Positions 25,003 through 34,405 of a DNA stretch of 43,919 bases are shown one piece after another (position 1 is the stretch's first letter; each line of letters starts with the position of its first letter). Position numbers and translations under genes: made by a program. This DNA is from G020353115 sp964389685. Its GTDB lineage: Bacteria; Bacteroidota; Bacteroidia; Bacteroidales; VadinHA17. The DNA lies in contig CAYMFM010000029.1 in NCBI GenBank assembly GCA_964389685.1, positions 1-43,919 of the forward strand, written 5' to 3'. Under the pieces are notes generated by a model, which searched no databases, had not been told where the DNA came from, and saw nothing but the letters and a program-made list of their open reading frames with translations.

Positions 25003-25359
25003 ATTGGATAGATTGTCCGATTCATTATCGGATTAATGGAACAACACACCCCCGTCCCCTCTTTTTATGCCTGCCGTTTCACCCGCCGCCTGCCTGCCGG
25101 TTTACCAGCCTGTGGCTGGCAGGCATGGAAGGAGGGCAGGCAGAGAAGGGAGAACATCATAGAAAATTTTAAATTTCTGCTCCCACTACCTTATACTACA
25201 CCGGGGACCAAGGACCGAGCATACTTTTCCTCAGCCTTCATTGCCCTCCGAAGCCTTGGCGCAGGAGGGAGCCTCAGCCTTATAGATATTATCCTCTTCT
25301 ATATGTTATAATCCATCAGTAATTGCTATTTTCGTGAAAATTCAAATACATTCTATATC

Positions 25360-26601
25360 ATGCTCCTGATTAAAAACATCAAATCCCTGGTCCAGATCGA
25401 CGAAAAAAAATGCAAATGGGTGGCCGGTAAGGAGATGGCCTTTCTGAATACCATTGAGAATGCATTTCTTTATATCAAAGAGGGATTGATTGACGGTTAC
25501 GGAAAAATGAAAGAGTTGCCGGATGAGTATGCAACGGGTGAAATCATCGATGCGACCGGCAAGCTGGTCTTTCCATCCTACTGCGATTCCCATACCCACA
25601 TCGTTTATGCCGGAAGCCGGGAAATTGAATACATGGATAAGATCCGGGGCCTCTCCTATGAGGGGATTGCAAAACGGGGAGGAGGGATCCTCAACTCTGC
25701 CAAACTGCTTCACGATTCTTCAGAAGATGACCTGTATGAACAATCCCTGCAACGAATCAATGAGATCATGCACCTGGGTACGGGAGCCGTTGAGATTAAA
25801 AGCGGGTACGGGTTGAATGTTGAAGATGAGTTAAAAATTCTTCGGGTCATTAAAAGACTCAAAAAAACGGTTCCTTTGACCATCAAATCAACCTTCCTGG
25901 GTGCTCATGCTGTTCCCGAAGCATTCAAAAACAACAGAACAGCCTATGTCGACCTGGTGATCGATGAAATGATCCCGGCGGTAGCGTCTGAGGGACTGGC
26001 TGATTACATCGATGTGTTCTGTGACCGCGATTTTTTTTCGGTGGAGGATACCGAAAGGATCCTGACAGCCGGAAAGAAATTTGGACTGCGCCCGAAGATA
26101 CATGCCAATGAACTGGATTATTCCGGCGGGATCCAGGTTGGTGTGAAAAATAATGCGCTCTCCGTTGATCATCTGGAATGTACCGGTGACGAAGAGATCA
26201 ACAGCCTGCTGGGTTCCGAAACCATGCCCACCCTGCTCCCGGGAGCATCTTTTTTCCTGGGCATGAATGATCCACCGGCACGCAAAATGATCGAAGCAGG
26301 TCTGCCGGTTGCCCTTGCTTCCGATTACAATCCCGGCTCTTCCCCCTCCGGAAACATGAAGTTGATCATGTCACTCGGATGCATCCGCCTTCGCATGCTG
26401 CCGGAAGAGGTGATCCATGCGGTTACCCTGAATGGCGCCTATGCCATGGGACTGGAGAAGGAGCTGGGGAGCATCACCCGGGGTAAGAAAGCCAACGTTT
26501 TTATCACCAAAAAGATCCCCGGATACGAGTTCATGCCCTATGCCTATGGGAGCGATCTGGTGGAAACGGTGGTGCTGGAGGGTGGGGTTATTACAAGATA
26601 A
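25360..26601 (+). CDS. hutI: Imidazolonepropionase HutI
   Basis: A 413-residue amidohydrolase-fold enzyme that opens 4-imidazolone-5-propionate to N-formimidoyl-L-glutamate in histidine degradation. Metal-ligand motifs are visible: SHTHIVYAGSRE with His78 and His80, a middle FLGAHAVP, HANELDYSGG, VDHLECTGDEE and the ASDYNPGSSPSGNMK loop typical of HutI rather than other amidohydrolases. Its length is normal. The ftcD gene, whose product uses the HutI product, follows 484 bases downstream on the same strand, separated by a hairpin-rich gap. hutH and hutU are not in the window. Confidence 0.94.
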   Translation: MLLIKNIKSLVQIDEKKCKWVAGKEMAFLNTIENAFLYIKEGLIDGYGKMKELPDEYATGEIIDATGKLVFPSYCDSHTHIVYAGSREIEYMDKIRGLSYEGIAKRGGGILNSAKLLHDSSEDDLYEQSLQRINEIMHLGTGAVEIKSGYGLNVEDELKILRVIKRLKKTVPLTIKSTFLGAHAVPEAFKNNRTAYVDLVIDEMIPAVASEGLADYIDVFCDRDFFSVEDTERILTAGKKFGLRPKIHANELDYSGGIQVGVKNNALSVDHLECTGDEEINSLLGSETMPTLLPGASFFLGMNDPPARKMIEAGLPVALASDYNPGSSPSGNMKLIMSLGCIRLRMLPEEVIHAVTLNGAYAMGLEKELGSITRGKKANVFITKKIPGYEFMPYAYGSDLVETVVLEGGVITR

Positions 26602-27085
26602 AAGATATGCCAAAGGCCCGCCTGCCGGTCGGGCAGGCATCCCTATGGGAAAAGATAAAAGTAAATTGATAATTTAATTTGACACCTGAATTGTGAAGCG
26701 ATTCATAGCTGTTGGAGAAATAAAATAGTTAACCCGAAAAATTCTTTGAATAATTCGGGTTAATTCTATAATCAAACTCCGATAGAGTTTGGTGGCTGCT
26801 CAGCCTGATTTTATACAATAATCCAAGGCCGATGGCCTTGAAATACAATGGGATCGACATTTTAAAATTTTGAACCCGAGAAAAAGATTTGATTCAATTT
26901 TTTATGAGAACACCATCGGTGTTCGATTATTGTAGAATCCGCCGGCTGGCCATGTGAAATAGCGGTATTTCCGCTAATGCAAGGCATTATTTCACATGGC
27001 TGGCGGAGAGTGAATAACTGTAAAAAAAATCTCTATCTTTGCTTTCCAGACGTTAGTTTTATCGAATTTAACTTTTCGTATCATT
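26602..27085. repeat. Hairpin cluster between hutI and ftcD
   Basis: No gene is supported. In order: a GCCTGCC/GGCAGGC palindrome at 26620-26638 just after the hutI stop; TTAACCCGAA...TTCGGGTTAA at 26729-26762; a CAAACTC/GAGTTTG hairpin at about 26774-26792; CAAGGCC-GAT-GGCCTTG at about 26823-26839; ACACC-ATC-GGTGT near 26910-26922; and a large composite hairpin at 26939-27006. No T run follows any of them, so they are not ordinary terminators. Confidence 0.7.
26939..27006. repeat. Large composite hairpin upstream of ftcD
   Basis: CCATGTGAAATA (26950-26961) pairs perfectly with TATTTCACATGG (26988-26999). The outer flanks CCGCC-GGCTGG and CTGGCGG extend the stem imperfectly to about twenty pairs. 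The loop contains its own hairpin AGCGG-TATTT-CCGCT. The structure ends about 80 bases before the ftcD start. Confidence 0.8.
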
Positions 27086-28774
27086 ATGCAACTCATCGAA
27101 TGCGTACCCAATTTCAGCGAAGGGAGAGACAAGGGAATCATCAAACAGATCACGGATGAAATAGAAAAGGTGGATGGGGTAAAACTGCTGGATGTGGATC
27201 CGGGAAAGGCAACAAACCGCACGGTAGTAACCTTTGTCGGCACACCCGATGAGGTACTGGAAGCGGCTTTCCATGCGGTAAAGAAAGCCTCGGAGGTGAT
27301 TGACATGCGCAGGCACCGGGGCGAACACCCGCGGTTCGGAGCCACCGATGTCTGCCCCCTCGTGCCGGTTTCCAATATTACCATGGAAGAGACAGCGGAA
27401 TATGCGCACAAACTGGCAAAACGGATTGGTGAAGAGCTGGGCATTTCGGTTTATTGCTACGAGAATGCTGCCCGTGAAAAGAAAAGGCAAAACCTGGCAA
27501 ATTGCAGGGCAGGGGAGTATGAAGGGTTGAAGGAAAAGCTGGAACATCCGGAATGGAAACCGGATTACGGACCGGATACATTCAATCCTAAGTCGGGCGC
27601 AACTGCTGTTGGGGCACGGGATTTCCTGGTGGCGTATAACATCAACCTGAATACCACCTCCACGCGTCGTGCCAATTCCATTGCATTTGATGTCAGGGAG
27701 AAAGGGAGGGCAAAACGGGAAGGTGATCCGCTGACTGGAAAAATTGTGAAGGACGAGAACGGTAATCGCGTCATGATACCGGGTTCATTGAAATCGGTTA
27801 AAGCCATTGGCTGGTTTATCGAGGAGTATGGAGTAGCCCAGATCTCCATGAACCTGACCAATATATCCAAAACACCGGTCCACATTGCCTTTGATGAAGT
27901 CAGCCGGAGGGCTGAAGCCCGCGGTGTCCGGGTTACCGGGTCTGAACTGGTGGGGCTGATCCCCTTGAAAGCCATGCTGGATGCAGGGAAATATTTCCTC
28001 AGGAAACAGAAACGGTCGCTCGGGGTGTCGGATAAGGAACTGATCAAGATAGCGGTCAAGTCAATGGGACTGGATGACCTCTACAGGTTCAAAGCGGAAG
28101 AGAAGATCATTGAATACATGCTGGCCGGAAAGGAGAAGAAGCGGCTGGCTGATATGACGGTTCAGGATTTTATGGATGAAACGGCATCCGAATCGCCAGC
28201 CCCGGGAGGTGGGTCTATTTCAGCCTGTATGGGCTCCCTGGGGACGGCACTTGGTACCATGGTTGCCAACCTTTCTTCACACAAACGGGGATGGGACAAC
28301 CGGTGGGAAGAGTTTTCCGACTGGGCAGAAAAAGGAAAGAAATACCAGAATGAATTGATGCTGCTGGTGGACGAGGATACCCGGGCATTTAACCGGATCA
28401 TGGAAGCCTATAGCTTGCCAAAGAAGGCGGAAAGCGATAAAAAAGAACGGGATAAAGCCATTCTTGAAGCCACCAAGCAGGCAATCCTTGTTCCTCTGAA
28501 GGTGATGGAAACCGCATTTTCCTCCTATGAGGTGATTGAAGCCATGGCAAATATCGGGAACCCGAATTCCGTATCCGATGCCGGGGTGGGAGCACTGGCA
28601 GTCACCGCCTCTATACGGGGTGCATTCCTGAATGTGAAGATCAATGCTGCCGGACTCGAAGATCAAACCTTTGTGAATGAGGTGATGGAAAAAGCAAAAG
28701 CGATCGAAAAGAAAGCCCTGGAGAGAGAAACGGCGATTCTTGAAATGGTGAATGAGAAGATCGGAAATCAGTGA
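27086..28774 (+). CDS. ftcD: Glutamate formimidoyltransferase / formimidoyl-THF cyclodeaminase (bifunctional)
   Basis: A 562-residue two-domain enzyme. Residues 1 to about 330 are the formiminotransferase: ECVPNFSEGRD at the start, EHPRFGATDVCPLVPV with His81 equivalent to the catalytic His82 known from mammalian FTCD, and RDFLVAYNINLNTT in the C-subdomain. A linker leads to the cyclodeaminase domain from about 355, with VQDFMDETASESPAPGGGS and the GNPNSVSDAGVGALA motif. It transfers the formimino group from formimidoylglutamate to tetrahydrofolate and releases ammonia, giving glutamate and 5,10-methenyl-THF. With hutI it covers the last steps of the histidine route. Confidence 0.94.
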   Translation: MQLIECVPNFSEGRDKGIIKQITDEIEKVDGVKLLDVDPGKATNRTVVTFVGTPDEVLEAAFHAVKKASEVIDMRRHRGEHPRFGATDVCPLVPVSNITMEETAEYAHKLAKRIGEELGISVYCYENAAREKKRQNLANCRAGEYEGLKEKLEHPEWKPDYGPDTFNPKSGATAVGARDFLVAYNINLNTTSTRRANSIAFDVREKGRAKREGDPLTGKIVKDENGNRVMIPGSLKSVKAIGWFIEEYGVAQISMNLTNISKTPVHIAFDEVSRRAEARGVRVTGSELVGLIPLKAMLDAGKYFLRKQKRSLGVSDKELIKIAVKSMGLDDLYRFKAEEKIIEYMLAGKEKKRLADMTVQDFMDETASESPAPGGGSISACMGSLGTALGTMVANLSSHKRGWDNRWEEFSDWAEKGKKYQNELMLLVDEDTRAFNRIMEAYSLPKKAESDKKERDKAILEATKQAILVPLKVMETAFSSYEVIEAMANIGNPNSVSDAGVGALAVTASIRGAFLNVKINAAGLEDQTFVNEVMEKAKAIEKKALERETAILEMVNEKIGNQ

Positions 28775-29465
28775 TGCCGTGCCTGCCCTCCTTCGGCGGG
28801 TGAACCGGCAGGCAGGTGCGAAACCAAAGACAAATAACAAAAACCAAATTCCAAATAAATAACAATTACAAAATTTCAAGTCACCAATGTTAGAATTCAG
28901 AGTTTTAGGGAAAAAAACGATTGCCTTTTTATCCGTCAGACCGGCCCATCCGTCAGACGGTACCTATCATACGAGTAGTTCTTTGATGACATTTATTGAA
29001 GCAGTTGGATCGTGTTATTCAGGGATTCTCTTTCCCGGGGTTCCTAACAAGCGTAAGGCATACCCAATGAGTTGAAGATTAAAATCGATGTACTCAATAA
29101 CCCAATAACCACAAACAACGCTTCCGCAGCCTTCCGAAAGGCAGGCAAGGGAGCAAATAACCATTGCATGATTATCGTCTCTCCATCACCCCGTCACCCG
29201 GCACCAGTCACCCATCTCCCCGTGCCTCCTCTCATCCTCTTCACTTCATTCATATAAAATTTCCGGAAAATAGCGAAAATAACTTAGAAAAATTCTAAAT
29301 AAGATTATCCAAATCGTCTTGTTTCATTTGGTGTATGCCAGTCCATATGCCTGTAATTCATTGATTTTCTGCAACTAAGGAGAAAAATATACTGTTTGTA
29401 AGATGTGTTTGTGAATTTGCCGGATATCTTTTGCTTAAACTTAAATTTTTTTTTTACCTTTATGT

Positions 29466-29563
29466 GACTATTTACTTCTCTATTTATAGACTATTTGCTT
29501 CTCTATTATAGACTATTTGCTTCTCTATTATAGACTATTTGCTTCTCTATTATAGACTATTTT
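29466..29563 (+). repeat. 22-bp tandem repeat array at the susC-2 promoter
   Basis: Units beginning GACTATTTGCTTCTC and ending TATTATA repeat head to tail. A variant 23-base copy (29466-29488) is followed by three identical 22-base copies (29489-29510, 29511-29532, 29533-29554) and a partial copy (GACTATTTT) that merges with the leader shared with the third susC gene. The array ends about 36 bases before the start codon, where promoter elements are expected. Confidence 0.92.
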
Positions 29564-29599
29564 ACTATTTTATTTTTTTATAAACCTAAACTTTTACCT
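29556..29599 (+). promoter_or_regulatory. Conserved susC leader, copy A
   Basis: The stretch ACTATTTTACTATTTTATTT, then T-rich DNA, ATAAACCTAAA, CTTTTACCT and the ATG is nearly identical to 35794-35836 before the third susC gene. The shared length of about 40 bases, extending into the first codons (ATGAAAAGA), suggests a common promoter and translation-initiation region. Confidence 0.65.
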
Positions 29600-32500
29600 A
29601 TGAAAAGAATGGCATTTCTTTTTACCTTTTTTGTGTTTATAGGTTTTCAACTTATGGCGCAAAAGGTAATTACTGGTAATGTTACCAGTCAGGAAGACGG
29701 GAATCCGATTCCGGGAGTGTCTGTAGTAGTTCGAGGTACAACCATTGGAACTATTACAGATGTTGATGGGAATTATTCCCTTAGTGTTCCTGAGAGTGCG
29801 AGGATCCTGATGTTTACCTTCGTTGGGATGAAAACGGTCGAAGAACCGATCGGAGATCGTACATCCATCGACGTGAATCTCGAAGTCGACGTACTTGGTC
29901 TCGACGAGGTAGTTGTGACGAGTCTTGGGATTTCTCGACAGAAAAAAGCATTGGGTTACGCTGTACAAGAGGTATCAGGCGATGATCTGGCAGCAGTACA
30001 AGAAACAAACATTGTCAATTCATTGTCTGGAAATATTGCTGGCGTACAGGTAATAAACTCTTCAGGCGCCGTTGGTTCTTCTGCCAGAATTATTATCAGA
30101 GGAAACAGTTCGTTCGGGAATAATCAACCCTTATTTGTGGTTGACGGTATTCCTATTAACAATTCCGGTTCCAATAACGACCAATGGAGTGGAGCTGACT
30201 TTGGTAATAATGCGATGGACATTGATCCAAACAACATTGAATCTGTTAATGTTTTGAAAGGTGCCAGTGCTGCAGCTTTGTATGGAACCAGGGCTGCAAA
30301 TGGTGTTGTACTCATCAAAACCAAACAGGGTAAGGTGATTCCGGGACAAGGAAGATCACTGGGTGTTTCATTCACCACCAGTACCACCTTTGACAGGATG
30401 TACATCCTGCCTAATTATCAAAATGAATATGGACAGGGGTACCATGGTAGTGAGTATGTCTTTGATCAGTACCAGCTTGATCATCCGGGTGTGTATGCAA
30501 ACTACCAGGAATATGTCCTGGGACGTAGTTTTACATACGTGGATGGTAAAGGTGGTGGAGTGCAGGATTACAGGGATGAAAGTTGGGGACCCCGGCTTGA
30601 TGTTGGACTGATGATTCCACAATTTGATAGTCCATATAATGAGGAAACTGGTGTGAGAACTCCTTCTGAATGGGTTTCACATCCTGATAATATAAAAGAT
30701 TTCTTTGAAACCGGTGTTACCTTCATCAACAACCTGGCAATAATGGGGACTACTGAAAGATCTTCTTCGAGGTTATCCTTGACCAGTACCAATCAGACAG
30801 GAACTATTCCTAACACGGATTTGAATAAGTATAATGTGGGTGTAAACACAACAGTGAATGTGACCAGAAAGTTTACTGCCTCAATCAGTGCTAATTATAT
30901 CCAAAACCAGAGCGATAACCTTCCTGGCCAGGGTTATGACGCAAACAATGTGATGCAATCCATTGGTGGCTGGTTCGGTCGTCAGGTTGATGTTATGGAC
31001 CTGAAGGAGAATTGGAAAGAGTGGGTAGTAAAGCCGAATGGAACTGTTGATCCCTATAACTGGAATAGTAATTACCATAACAATCCCTATTGGTCTTTGT
31101 ATAATAATACTACTTCGAGGAAGAGGGACAGAACGTTTGGTCATGTAAAACTTGATTACAGAATATTAGATTGGTTGAGTGTTATGGGTCGCATTGGAAC
31201 GGATTATTACTTTGAAACAAGGAAACGTATAATCTATGACCAGTCCAATGAAAACCATGAGGGAGGAGAATTCTGGCAACAACACAGGAGGCAAGTTGAA
31301 ACAAATGCTGATGTAATTTTCACTGTAAACAAGGATATAGGGGCTGATATTACATTAGACGCCAGCATTGGTGCAAATTATATGAATAATAAGTATAATT
31401 ACATGCAACTTTCTGCCAGCGCACTTACAGTTCCTAACCTGTTTACCGTTGGTAATGTTACGGGAAATCCCGGATATAGTATGTATGACAGAGAATACGA
31501 GTCTAATAGTGTGTTTGGTGAAGTAAACCTTGGATTCAGGAATTACCTGTTCCTCTCATTTACAGGAAGGAACGACTGGTCATCTACGTTGCCTAAGGAT
31601 AACTGGTCATATTTTTATCCATCTGTAAACCTTGGGTTCATCTTCACTGATGCCTTTGGCATATCCGGAGATATCTTCTCATATGGAAAAATCAGAGCTA
31701 ACTATGCTCAAATCGGTGCTTTTGCCGGTGCATACCAAATCGTCCCGACCTACAGTTCTTCATCACCGTTTAATGGCATTCCACAGTACCGTTACACACG
31801 CGAGCTTCCACCGCTTAACTTGAAGCCTGAACAAACATCGGCTTTTGAAGTAGGTGGTGAGTTTAAGTTTTTCATGAACCGTTTTGGCTTTGATCTCACT
31901 TATTTCCAGAGAAAGACAAGTAACCAGATCATGGCAGTTGATATCACACCATCCACAGGATTTACAAGCATGAGAATTAATGCCGGTGAAATTGAAAATA
32001 AGGGTGTTGAGCTTATCCTGAATGGAACCATTCTACAATCTGCAACCGGATTCAACTGGGATGTCACAGTGAACTGGTTTAAAAATAAGAACATGATTAA
32101 CGAGCTCTACGGAGACCTGGAGGCATATCAAATAGGATCTTCATGGCAATCCGTTTCAATGGAAGCCCGTCCTGGTAAGCCTTGGGGTAACATCTATGGA
32201 GGAGGATACCTGCGGGATGATCAAGGCAGGGTTCTAGTTGAGGATGGTTTCCCAATGCATGATCCGGATCCGGTACTGTTAGGAAATACTGAACCCGACT
32301 GGACAGGTGGTATCACCAACACGCTTTCTTACAAAGGTGTTAGCCTCAGATTCCTGATTGATATACGGAAAGGTGGTGACGTATTCAGTGTAACAGACTG
32401 GTTCGGTGCATATTCCGGAGTTTCGAAGGAGACCGTAGAAAACAATATTAGAGAAGAAGGTATTGTGTATGACGGAGTGAATGCGGATGGTTCACCTAAT

Positions 32501-32827
32501 ACGACCAGAATTGCTGCAGAAGAGTATTTCCAGGGTTGGTGGGGATTGCATGAGGAGTGTATTATCGATGGATCATTTGTTAAGCTCCGCGAACTGATTC
32601 TGGGTTACGATATCCCCCAGTCATTCATGGAAAGATTAGGATTCATCCATAGCGCTAATATCTCTTTTATTGGGAGAAATTTAGCATTACTCTGGACGCA
32701 TGAGACGAACACCATTAATATCGATCCTGAAACAACATACGGTACAGGAAATTCTCAGGTTGGTATGGAACAATACCAGTTACCAGCGACACGCAGTATG
32801 GGGATTCAATTACGCCTAAATTTCTAA
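29600..32827 (+). CDS. SusC/RagA-family TonB-dependent outer membrane transporter (pair 2)
   Basis: A 1075-residue protein with signal peptide (MKRMAFLFTFFVFIGFQLMA), a carboxypeptidase-D regulatory-like domain (VITGNVTSQEDGNPIPGVSV to about 95), and a plug with GNIAGVQVINSSGAVGSSAR, QPLFVVDGIPINNSG and IDPNNIESVNVLKGASAAAL followed by YGTRAANGVVLIKTKQGK. A long beta-barrel ends in SMGIQLRLNF. The barrel is an energy-driven importer working with the SusD protein encoded 22 bases downstream. Barrel sequence differs clearly from pair 1, so a different ligand is likely. A 22-bp tandem repeat array abuts its promoter region. No enzyme gene is adjacent. Confidence 0.95.
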   Translation: MKRMAFLFTFFVFIGFQLMAQKVITGNVTSQEDGNPIPGVSVVVRGTTIGTITDVDGNYSLSVPESARILMFTFVGMKTVEEPIGDRTSIDVNLEVDVLGLDEVVVTSLGISRQKKALGYAVQEVSGDDLAAVQETNIVNSLSGNIAGVQVINSSGAVGSSARIIIRGNSSFGNNQPLFVVDGIPINNSGSNNDQWSGADFGNNAMDIDPNNIESVNVLKGASAAALYGTRAANGVVLIKTKQGKVIPGQGRSLGVSFTTSTTFDRMYILPNYQNEYGQGYHGSEYVFDQYQLDHPGVYANYQEYVLGRSFTYVDGKGGGVQDYRDESWGPRLDVGLMIPQFDSPYNEETGVRTPSEWVSHPDNIKDFFETGVTFINNLAIMGTTERSSSRLSLTSTNQTGTIPNTDLNKYNVGVNTTVNVTRKFTASISANYIQNQSDNLPGQGYDANNVMQSIGGWFGRQVDVMDLKENWKEWVVKPNGTVDPYNWNSNYHNNPYWSLYNNTTSRKRDRTFGHVKLDYRILDWLSVMGRIGTDYYFETRKRIIYDQSNENHEGGEFWQQHRRQVETNADVIFTVNKDIGADITLDASIGANYMNNKYNYMQLSASALTVPNLFTVGNVTGNPGYSMYDREYESNSVFGEVNLGFRNYLFLSFTGRNDWSSTLPKDNWSYFYPSVNLGFIFTDAFGISGDIFSYGKIRANYAQIGAFAGAYQIVPTYSSSSPFNGIPQYRYTRELPPLNLKPEQTSAFEVGGEFKFFMNRFGFDLTYFQRKTSNQIMAVDITPSTGFTSMRINAGEIENKGVELILNGTILQSATGFNWDVTVNWFKNKNMINELYGDLEAYQIGSSWQSVSMEARPGKPWGNIYGGGYLRDDQGRVLVEDGFPMHDPDPVLLGNTEPDWTGGITNTLSYKGVSLRFLIDIRKGGDVFSVTDWFGAYSGVSKETVENNIREEGIVYDGVNADGSPNTTRIAAEEYFQGWWGLHEECIIDGSFVKLRELILGYDIPQSFMERLGFIHSANISFIGRNLALLWTHETNTINIDPETTYGTGNSQVGMEQYQLPATRSMGIQLRLNF

Positions 32828-32849
32828 TTAAACCTTTAATTTTAGAAAA

Positions 32850-34334
32850 ATGAAATATTTAGCAAAAATAAAAGCAATCCTGGTCGTTGGACTTATACTC
32901 GTTGGTTCATGCACCAAGGATTTCGAGGAAATGAACATCGATCCAAACGAACCGTCTGACGTTCAGGCCGATGTTCTGTTGACCTATGTACTGAGACAGA
33001 TTTCCGAGGATCTGTATAATGTAACTTATGATGGTGAATATACCAGTTCTATGGCTGGCCATATAACGAAAATTCAGTATATTGATGAAGCAAGATATGA
33101 GTACAGGCCAGGTCATATAAGTGGCATGTGGTCGAGCTTATATACTCGGATTTCTGATCTGAATAAGCTACTGATAAAGGCTCAGGCCAATGAAAACCCG
33201 GATTTGGAAGCAGTAGCATTAACTCTAAGAGCTTTTGAATGGCAAAAGGTTACAGATGTCTGGAGAGACGTACCTTATACTGAAGGTGTCAGGGGGGAAG
33301 ATGGAATAACGAATCCCGCGTATGATACTCAGGACGTTATTTACAATGGCATTATTTCTGACCTTGAAACTGCCGCTAACCTCTTTGATCCCGGTGCACT
33401 GGGTGCATCCGTTGGAACGGGTGATATCGTGTATGACGGTGATATCCTGAAATGGCAGAAATTTTGTAACTCCATGCGTTTGAGAGTGGCAATCCGGATA
33501 TCCTACATTGATGCCACCAGAGCACAATCAATCATTGAGAGCATTTTAGGTAATCCGGCAAGTTATCCGATTATGACGAGCAATGCCGATAACTTTCAGT
33601 TGAAATGGACTACTGCATCACCTTACAGGGAGCCTTTCTTTGAAAATTATTTATATGGTGGAGGAGATAGAGATGACCATGCCTGTGCCAAAGCAATCAT
33701 TGATACTTTGCTGAATTACAATGATCCCAGGCTACCGGAATATGCTCATCCGGCTGTGTCAGACGGTCAATACAGGGGTATCGTATCCGGGATTAAATCA
33801 GAAGATGAAGGATTTGAGTTATCTACCATTTCACGGATAGGTTACCGGTACAGGGATCAGGCTGACGGATATACTTATTGGATGAGATATCCGGAAATAC
33901 AATTCATCATTGCAGAAGCTGCACAAAGAGGATGGGCTACCGGTACCACAGCTCAGGCTGCATACGAAGCTGGAATTACTGCTTCTCTGGAAGAGCATGG
34001 TGCAACAGCTGGAGAGATCACTACTTACCTTTCTGAACCTGAGGTCGATTTTACTACAGGTAATGAATTGACAAAGATCTGGATTCAGAAATGGATATCG
34101 TTGTTCAAGCAGGGATTCGAAGCTTGGGCCGAAATACGAAGGACTGATGTTCCCTTCCGTCCGGCAGCTCCTGGTTCTTTCTATCCCGGTCATAATCGTT
34201 GTCCATTCCGGATGCTGTATCCGGACGAGGAGGTTAAGCTGAACAAATTGAATCACGATATGTATAAAGACAATATTGTGGATGCGTTTTGGGGACAGCA
34301 GATGTGGTGGGATACACGAACCGGTGTAAATTAA
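32850..34334 (+). CDS. SusD-like nutrient-binding lipoprotein (pair 2)
   Basis: A 494-residue lipoprotein (ILVGSC, Cys21). CTKDFEEMNIDPNEPSDV after the anchor, VALTLRAFEWQKVTDVWRDV then PYTE, FCNSMRLRVAIRISYID and the C-terminal IWIQKWISLFKQGFEAWAEI followed by RRT fit the SusD/RagB superfamily. They most resemble the SusD-like-2 branch, which differs from the classical SusD of pair 1. It caps the SusC channel at the cell surface. A strong hairpin terminator lies 20 bases after the stop, and the convergent MORN gene ends just beyond it. Confidence 0.92.
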   Translation: MKYLAKIKAILVVGLILVGSCTKDFEEMNIDPNEPSDVQADVLLTYVLRQISEDLYNVTYDGEYTSSMAGHITKIQYIDEARYEYRPGHISGMWSSLYTRISDLNKLLIKAQANENPDLEAVALTLRAFEWQKVTDVWRDVPYTEGVRGEDGITNPAYDTQDVIYNGIISDLETAANLFDPGALGASVGTGDIVYDGDILKWQKFCNSMRLRVAIRISYIDATRAQSIIESILGNPASYPIMTSNADNFQLKWTTASPYREPFFENYLYGGGDRDDHACAKAIIDTLLNYNDPRLPEYAHPAVSDGQYRGIVSGIKSEDEGFELSTISRIGYRYRDQADGYTYWMRYPEIQFIIAEAAQRGWATGTTAQAAYEAGITASLEEHGATAGEITTYLSEPEVDFTTGNELTKIWIQKWISLFKQGFEAWAEIRRTDVPFRPAAPGSFYPGHNRCPFRMLYPDEEVKLNKLNHDMYKDNIVDAFWGQQMWWDTRTGVN

Positions 34335-34354
34335 TAATGATCCTAAGAATACGT

Positions 34355-34390
34355 AAAAAGAAACCCGGATTTGCTCCGGGTTTCTTTTTA
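34355..34390. terminator. Bidirectional rho-independent terminator
   Basis: AAAAAGAAACCCGGA (34355-34369) pairs perfectly with TCCGGGTTTCTTTTT (34375-34389) around a TTTGC-type loop. The A run before and T run after the stem let it end both susD-2 (plus strand) and the convergent MORN gene (minus strand). Confidence 0.92.
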
Positions 34391-34405
34391 TAATGCTGGC
34401 TATAT

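Larger units (their letters stand above)
24691..25359. repeat. Intergenic region with terminator and palindromic repeats
   Basis: No gene is supported. After the operon terminator (24721-24747) there is a GGTCCATGGACC palindrome at 24821-24832, the 28-bp palindrome copy 2 at 24975-25002, and GC-rich arms CGCCTGCCTGCCGG (25087-25100) and CTGGCAGGCATGG (from about 25116). The final 100 bases should contain the hutI promoter, but none is assigned. Confidence 0.65.
28775..29599. promoter_or_regulatory. Intergenic region leading to SusCD pair 2
   Basis: No gene is supported. It holds a GCCTGCC...GGCAGGCAGG inverted pair at 28781-28815 directly after the ftcD stop, then an A/C-rich simple stretch with repeated CAAATAA-type words (about 28825-28880). 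Two CCGTCAGAC words lie near 28935-28960, and a pyrimidine-rich block spans about 29170-29250. A TTAGAA-AAA-TTCTAA inverted repeat is at 29284-29298. The 22-bp tandem array at 29466-29563 runs into the susC leader. Confidence 0.55.

Noticed and set aside
29466..29563. Possible CRISPR or integron attachment array
   Set aside because: The 22-base copies abut without spacers and there is no integrase or cas gene.
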